Part shown: piece by piece, positions 4,697 to 6,564 of the stretch
Numbering within the stretch: the first letter of the stretch is position 1
Layout of the letters: the number at the start of each line of letters is the position of its first letter
Assembly (NCBI GenBank): GCA_030639665.1
Contig: DAOWCC010000136.1
Coordinates: 1-6,564, forward strand
Direction: 5' to 3'
Source of the DNA: Elusimicrobiota bacterium
GTDB taxonomy: Bacteria > Elusimicrobiota > Elusimicrobia > Elusimicrobiales > UBA9959
DNA length: 6,564 nt
Notes under the pieces: generated by a model
Databases searched by the model: none
Seen by the model: the letters and a program-made list of their open reading frames with translations, nothing else
What the model was told of the DNA's origin: nothing
Program-made: the position numbers and the translations under genes

Positions 4697-6227
4697 ATTC
4701 TTCCATTACTTTATTTTCAAATGTTATTAATATGTCTTGGGCTTGTTGAGAATCCTTTGCCGAGAACAATCTCTTTCTTAAGGTAAGATTGGATATTAAT
4801 TCTGATAGTCCGGCAAGAATTTTTAGCTGTTTTGTGGGTTCATTAAACGGCGTTAATATCATAAAGATAAGTTTTACGGGTTTATTATCCGCCGAGGGAA
4901 AGTTTACGCCATTTTCTGATTTGGCCAAAATAAGAATGGGACGAGTAAGGCTTTCAAGTCTGGCGTGAGGGAAAGCTGTTTGATGGCCTAAAGCTGTAGA
5001 GAAATTCATTTCGCGCTTCATAATGGCTTTTAGAGCCTTTTCTTTATCAAAGTGGGGAAGGGTCCGTTCAACTTTATTGAGTATTGTTTTGATGGCTTTA
5101 AAGCGGTCTGTTTCTTGTAAATCAAATATGCAGGCTTCTTTTAAGATTATTTGGCTTAAGCGGACGGGAGGATCATTATCAAATTCATCCCTGATTTCAC
5201 CGGTAAGCTCTTCCACAATATCTTCCATTGTTAAAAGACCGGTAATTTCATTTTCAGAATTTTTAACCAAAGCTATATGCATTTTTTTCTCTTGGAATTC
5301 ACGGAGAGCTTTTTCCGCCGTTATTTCTTGTGAGATGGTTGAAATCGGTCTTTTCATTCCCAAAAGATTATCGGGATTATCACAACTCATATTGCAATCC
5401 AAGAAAGTTAATGCCATATCTTTAAAATGCACGAAGCCCACTACTTCTTCAATGGAATTTTTTATCAGCGGATATCTTGAAAGTTTTCGCTCTTTTATCA
5501 TCTTGAGGTTTTCGTCCCACGGTTTTTCCATTGAGATAGACGCTATGGATGATTTTGGCGTCATGATTTCTTTTACTTTTGTTTTGCCGAAATCAAATAA
5601 ATGTTCAAACATCATAAGACGCCCGAGAGAAATTTTTCCATATTCCTGAGATTCTCCAAGTATCATGCGAAGTTCATATTCAGAATGAACCATGTCATTT
5701 CCGGCTGATTTAATTCCACATATTTTTAAGAGATAATTGGCGCTTTCATTAAGTATCCACATAGGCACAAACATTATTTTGTGAAATACTTTAAGAGGAA
5801 AGGCTATCATAAGAGAAAATTTTTCAGGCATTGTTATGGACATGTTTTTTGGGACCAATTCTCCCACTACCACATTCAAGCCGATTATTATGGCAAAAGA
5901 TATAGCGAAAGAAATTGATTGCTGAAGAGGGGGAGCTAAATTTATATTGGAATAAGTAAAGATTGGAGTGAGTAATCGCGTGAGGGCGGGTTCTCCTAAC
6001 CAACCAAGTCCAAGGCTTGCGATAGTGATGCCTAATTGACAGGTTGAAAGGTATGCGTCGAGATGTGTTACCGCTTCCTTGGCTATAGTAGCGCTTTTAT
6101 TTCCCTTAAGCGATAGTTCTTCAAGCCTGGTGATTCTTACTTTAATAATTGAAAACTCCGCCAATACAAAAAAGGCGTTCATAATTAAAAAAACAATAGC
6201 GGCTAAAAGAGCAAGAGTGGTTATCAT
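4695..6227 (-). CDS. CNNM/CorC-like membrane protein fused to a PTS EIIA domain
   Basis: This 510-residue protein combines three modules. Residues 1-180 form a CNNM (DUF21) membrane domain, with hydrophobic stretches near 3-24, 104-124 and 136-160, the motif FFVLAEFSIIKVRITRLEEL at 19-38, CQLGITIASLGLGWLGEPAL at 63-82 and GELVPKNMS at 122-130. A CBS pair follows, about 217-275 and 290-345, with EIMTP at 220-224 and LTMEDIVEELTGEI at 332-345. Residues about 357-505 match a PTS EIIA type-2 (PtsN/fructose) domain, with phosphoacceptor His421 in AFPHAR. Family members are linked to Mg2+ or other divalent-cation export and normally end in a CorC/HlyC domain, which EIIA replaces here. The likely role is a cation transporter or sensor controlled by PTS phosphorylation; this is inference. 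The start overlaps the preceding gene's stop as ATGA and has no strong Shine-Dalgarno, suggesting translational coupling. Confidence 0.88.
   Translation of the reverse strand: MITTLALLAAIVFLIMNAFFVLAEFSIIKVRITRLEELSLKGNKSATIAKEAVTHLDAYLSTCQLGITIASLGLGWLGEPALTRLLTPIFTYSNINLAPPLQQSISFAISFAIIIGLNVVVGELVPKNMSITMPEKFSLMIAFPLKVFHKIMFVPMWILNESANYLLKICGIKSAGNDMVHSEYELRMILGESQEYGKISLGRLMMFEHLFDFGKTKVKEIMTPKSSIASISMEKPWDENLKMIKERKLSRYPLIKNSIEEVVGFVHFKDMALTFLDCNMSCDNPDNLLGMKRPISTISQEITAEKALREFQEKKMHIALVKNSENEITGLLTMEDIVEELTGEIRDEFDNDPPVRLSQIILKEACIFDLQETDRFKAIKTILNKVERTLPHFDKEKALKAIMKREMNFSTALGHQTAFPHARLESLTRPILILAKSENGVNFPSADNKPVKLIFMILTPFNEPTKQLKILAGLSELISNLTLRKRLFSAKDSQQAQDILITFENKVMEE
4701..5026. 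repeat. Long direct repeat, copy 1 (EIIA-coding)
   Basis: This 326-bp stretch, covering codons about 402-510 of the complete minus-strand gene, aligns without gaps to 6239-6564 at a constant offset of 1538 bp. I count 17 mismatches by eye, about 95% identity. The last 49 bp (4978-5026) are identical. The match stops at the right window edge, so its true length is unknown. Homology fades just past the stop codon at 4701. Confidence 0.9.
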
Positions 6228-6564
6228 GATTGGTTTTTTTCCATTACTTTATTTTCAAATGTTACTAGGATGTCTTGGGCTTGCTGAGAATCCTTTGCCG
6301 ATAACAATCTCTTTCTTAAGGTAAGATTTGATATTAATCCTGAAAGTCCCGCAAGAATTTTCAGCTGTTTTGTTGGTTCATTAAACGGCGTTAATATCAT
6401 GAAGATAAGTTTTACGGGTTTGTTATCCGCCGAGGGAAAGTTTACGCCATTTTCTGATTTGGCCAAAATAAGAACGGGATGAGTAAGGCTTTCAAGTCTG
6501 GCGTGAGGAAAAGCCGTTTGATGGCCTAAAGCTGTAGAGAAATTCATTTCGCGCTTCATAATGG
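6224..6564 (-). CDS. Partial paralogue: PTS EIIA-ending protein, N-terminus outside window
   Basis: Only the 3' end of this gene is visible. The frame stays open to the window edge, and the apparent first Met (6557-6559) corresponds to the internal Met403 of the neighbouring protein, so it is not the real start. The 111 residues seen from that Met are the C-terminal two thirds of a PTS EIIA type-2 domain, with the phosphoacceptor His in AFPHAR. Over the 108 shared residues I count six changes from the neighbour (R429H, I431V, E476G, F488L, I501V and E510K, in its numbering), plus a three-residue NQS tail. It lies upstream of the complete gene in transcription order and its stop overlaps that gene's start by four bases. 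It is probably another CNNM-CBS-EIIA fusion, but its N-terminal architecture cannot be seen. Confidence 0.85.
   Translation of the reverse strand, partial: IMKREMNFSTALGHQTAFPHARLESLTHPVLILAKSENGVNFPSADNKPVKLIFMILTPFNEPTKQLKILAGLSGLISNLTLRKRLLSAKDSQQAQDILVTFENKVMEKNQS
6239..6564. repeat. Long direct repeat, copy 2 (EIIA-coding)
   Basis: This is the second copy of the repeat at 4701-5026, offset by 1538 bp. The offset nearly equals the 1533-bp length of the complete gene, which is what a tandem whole-gene duplication would give. The copy is truncated by the window edge. The scattered substitutions show two real diverged copies and argue against an assembly artefact. Confidence 0.9.

Noticed and set aside
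5023..5649. A 208-codon open frame on the plus strand opposite the CNNM-EIIA gene
   Set aside because: It lies wholly inside a well-supported gene on the other strand, has a Ser/Arg-rich composition and no recognisable motif, and is best explained as an antisense shadow.
6224..6559. A stand-alone 111-residue EIIA protein
   Set aside because: The frame is open to the window edge and its first Met matches an internal Met of the neighbouring paralogue, so it is the 3' end of a longer gene.

Overview
The window looks like a chromosomal housekeeping segment from a moderately AT-rich bacterium, probably Gram-negative. It holds lower-glycolysis genes, a Sec translocon subunit and CNNM/CorC-type membrane proteins, with palindromic repeats in nearly every longer gap. 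The repeat style and gene content remind me of uncultivated phyla such as Omnitrophota or Elusimicrobiota. That is an impression, because no taxonomic marker gene is present.

Positions 1-339 are non-coding. They hold three hairpin-forming repeats, two of which are diverged copies of one element, followed by a good sigma-70-like promoter with a CRP/FNR-like inverted repeat at the expected transcription start. A plus-strand cluster follows: gap (GAPDH, 340-1392); a homologue of archaeal cyclic 2,3-diphosphoglycerate synthetase, a P-loop protein of unproven function in bacteria (1572-2891); pgk (phosphoglycerate kinase, 2964-4172); and secG (4242-4589), which has its own extended -10 promoter. 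GAPDH makes 1,3-bisphosphoglycerate and PGK consumes it, so the protein encoded between them may act on, or respond to, a phosphoglycerate. tpiA, often found between pgk and secG, is absent.

The gap-to-synthetase spacer carries an 81-nt nested palindrome: perfect 18-bp outer arms enclosing two hairpins. The next spacer carries a perfect 11-bp hairpin. Neither looks like a standard terminator.

From 4695 to the right edge the genes run on the minus strand and converge on secG. One complete 510-residue protein joins a CNNM/DUF21 membrane domain and a CBS pair to a C-terminal PTS EIIA (PtsN/fructose-type) domain with its phosphoacceptor His. The gene before it in transcription order is cut by the window edge. 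Its visible 3' end is about 95% identical at the DNA level to the matching part of the complete gene, and the two overlap by ATGA. This is a tandem duplication of a transporter-like gene fused to a phosphorelay domain, and it is the most unusual content here. I see no rRNA, tRNA, CRISPR array, transposase or origin.
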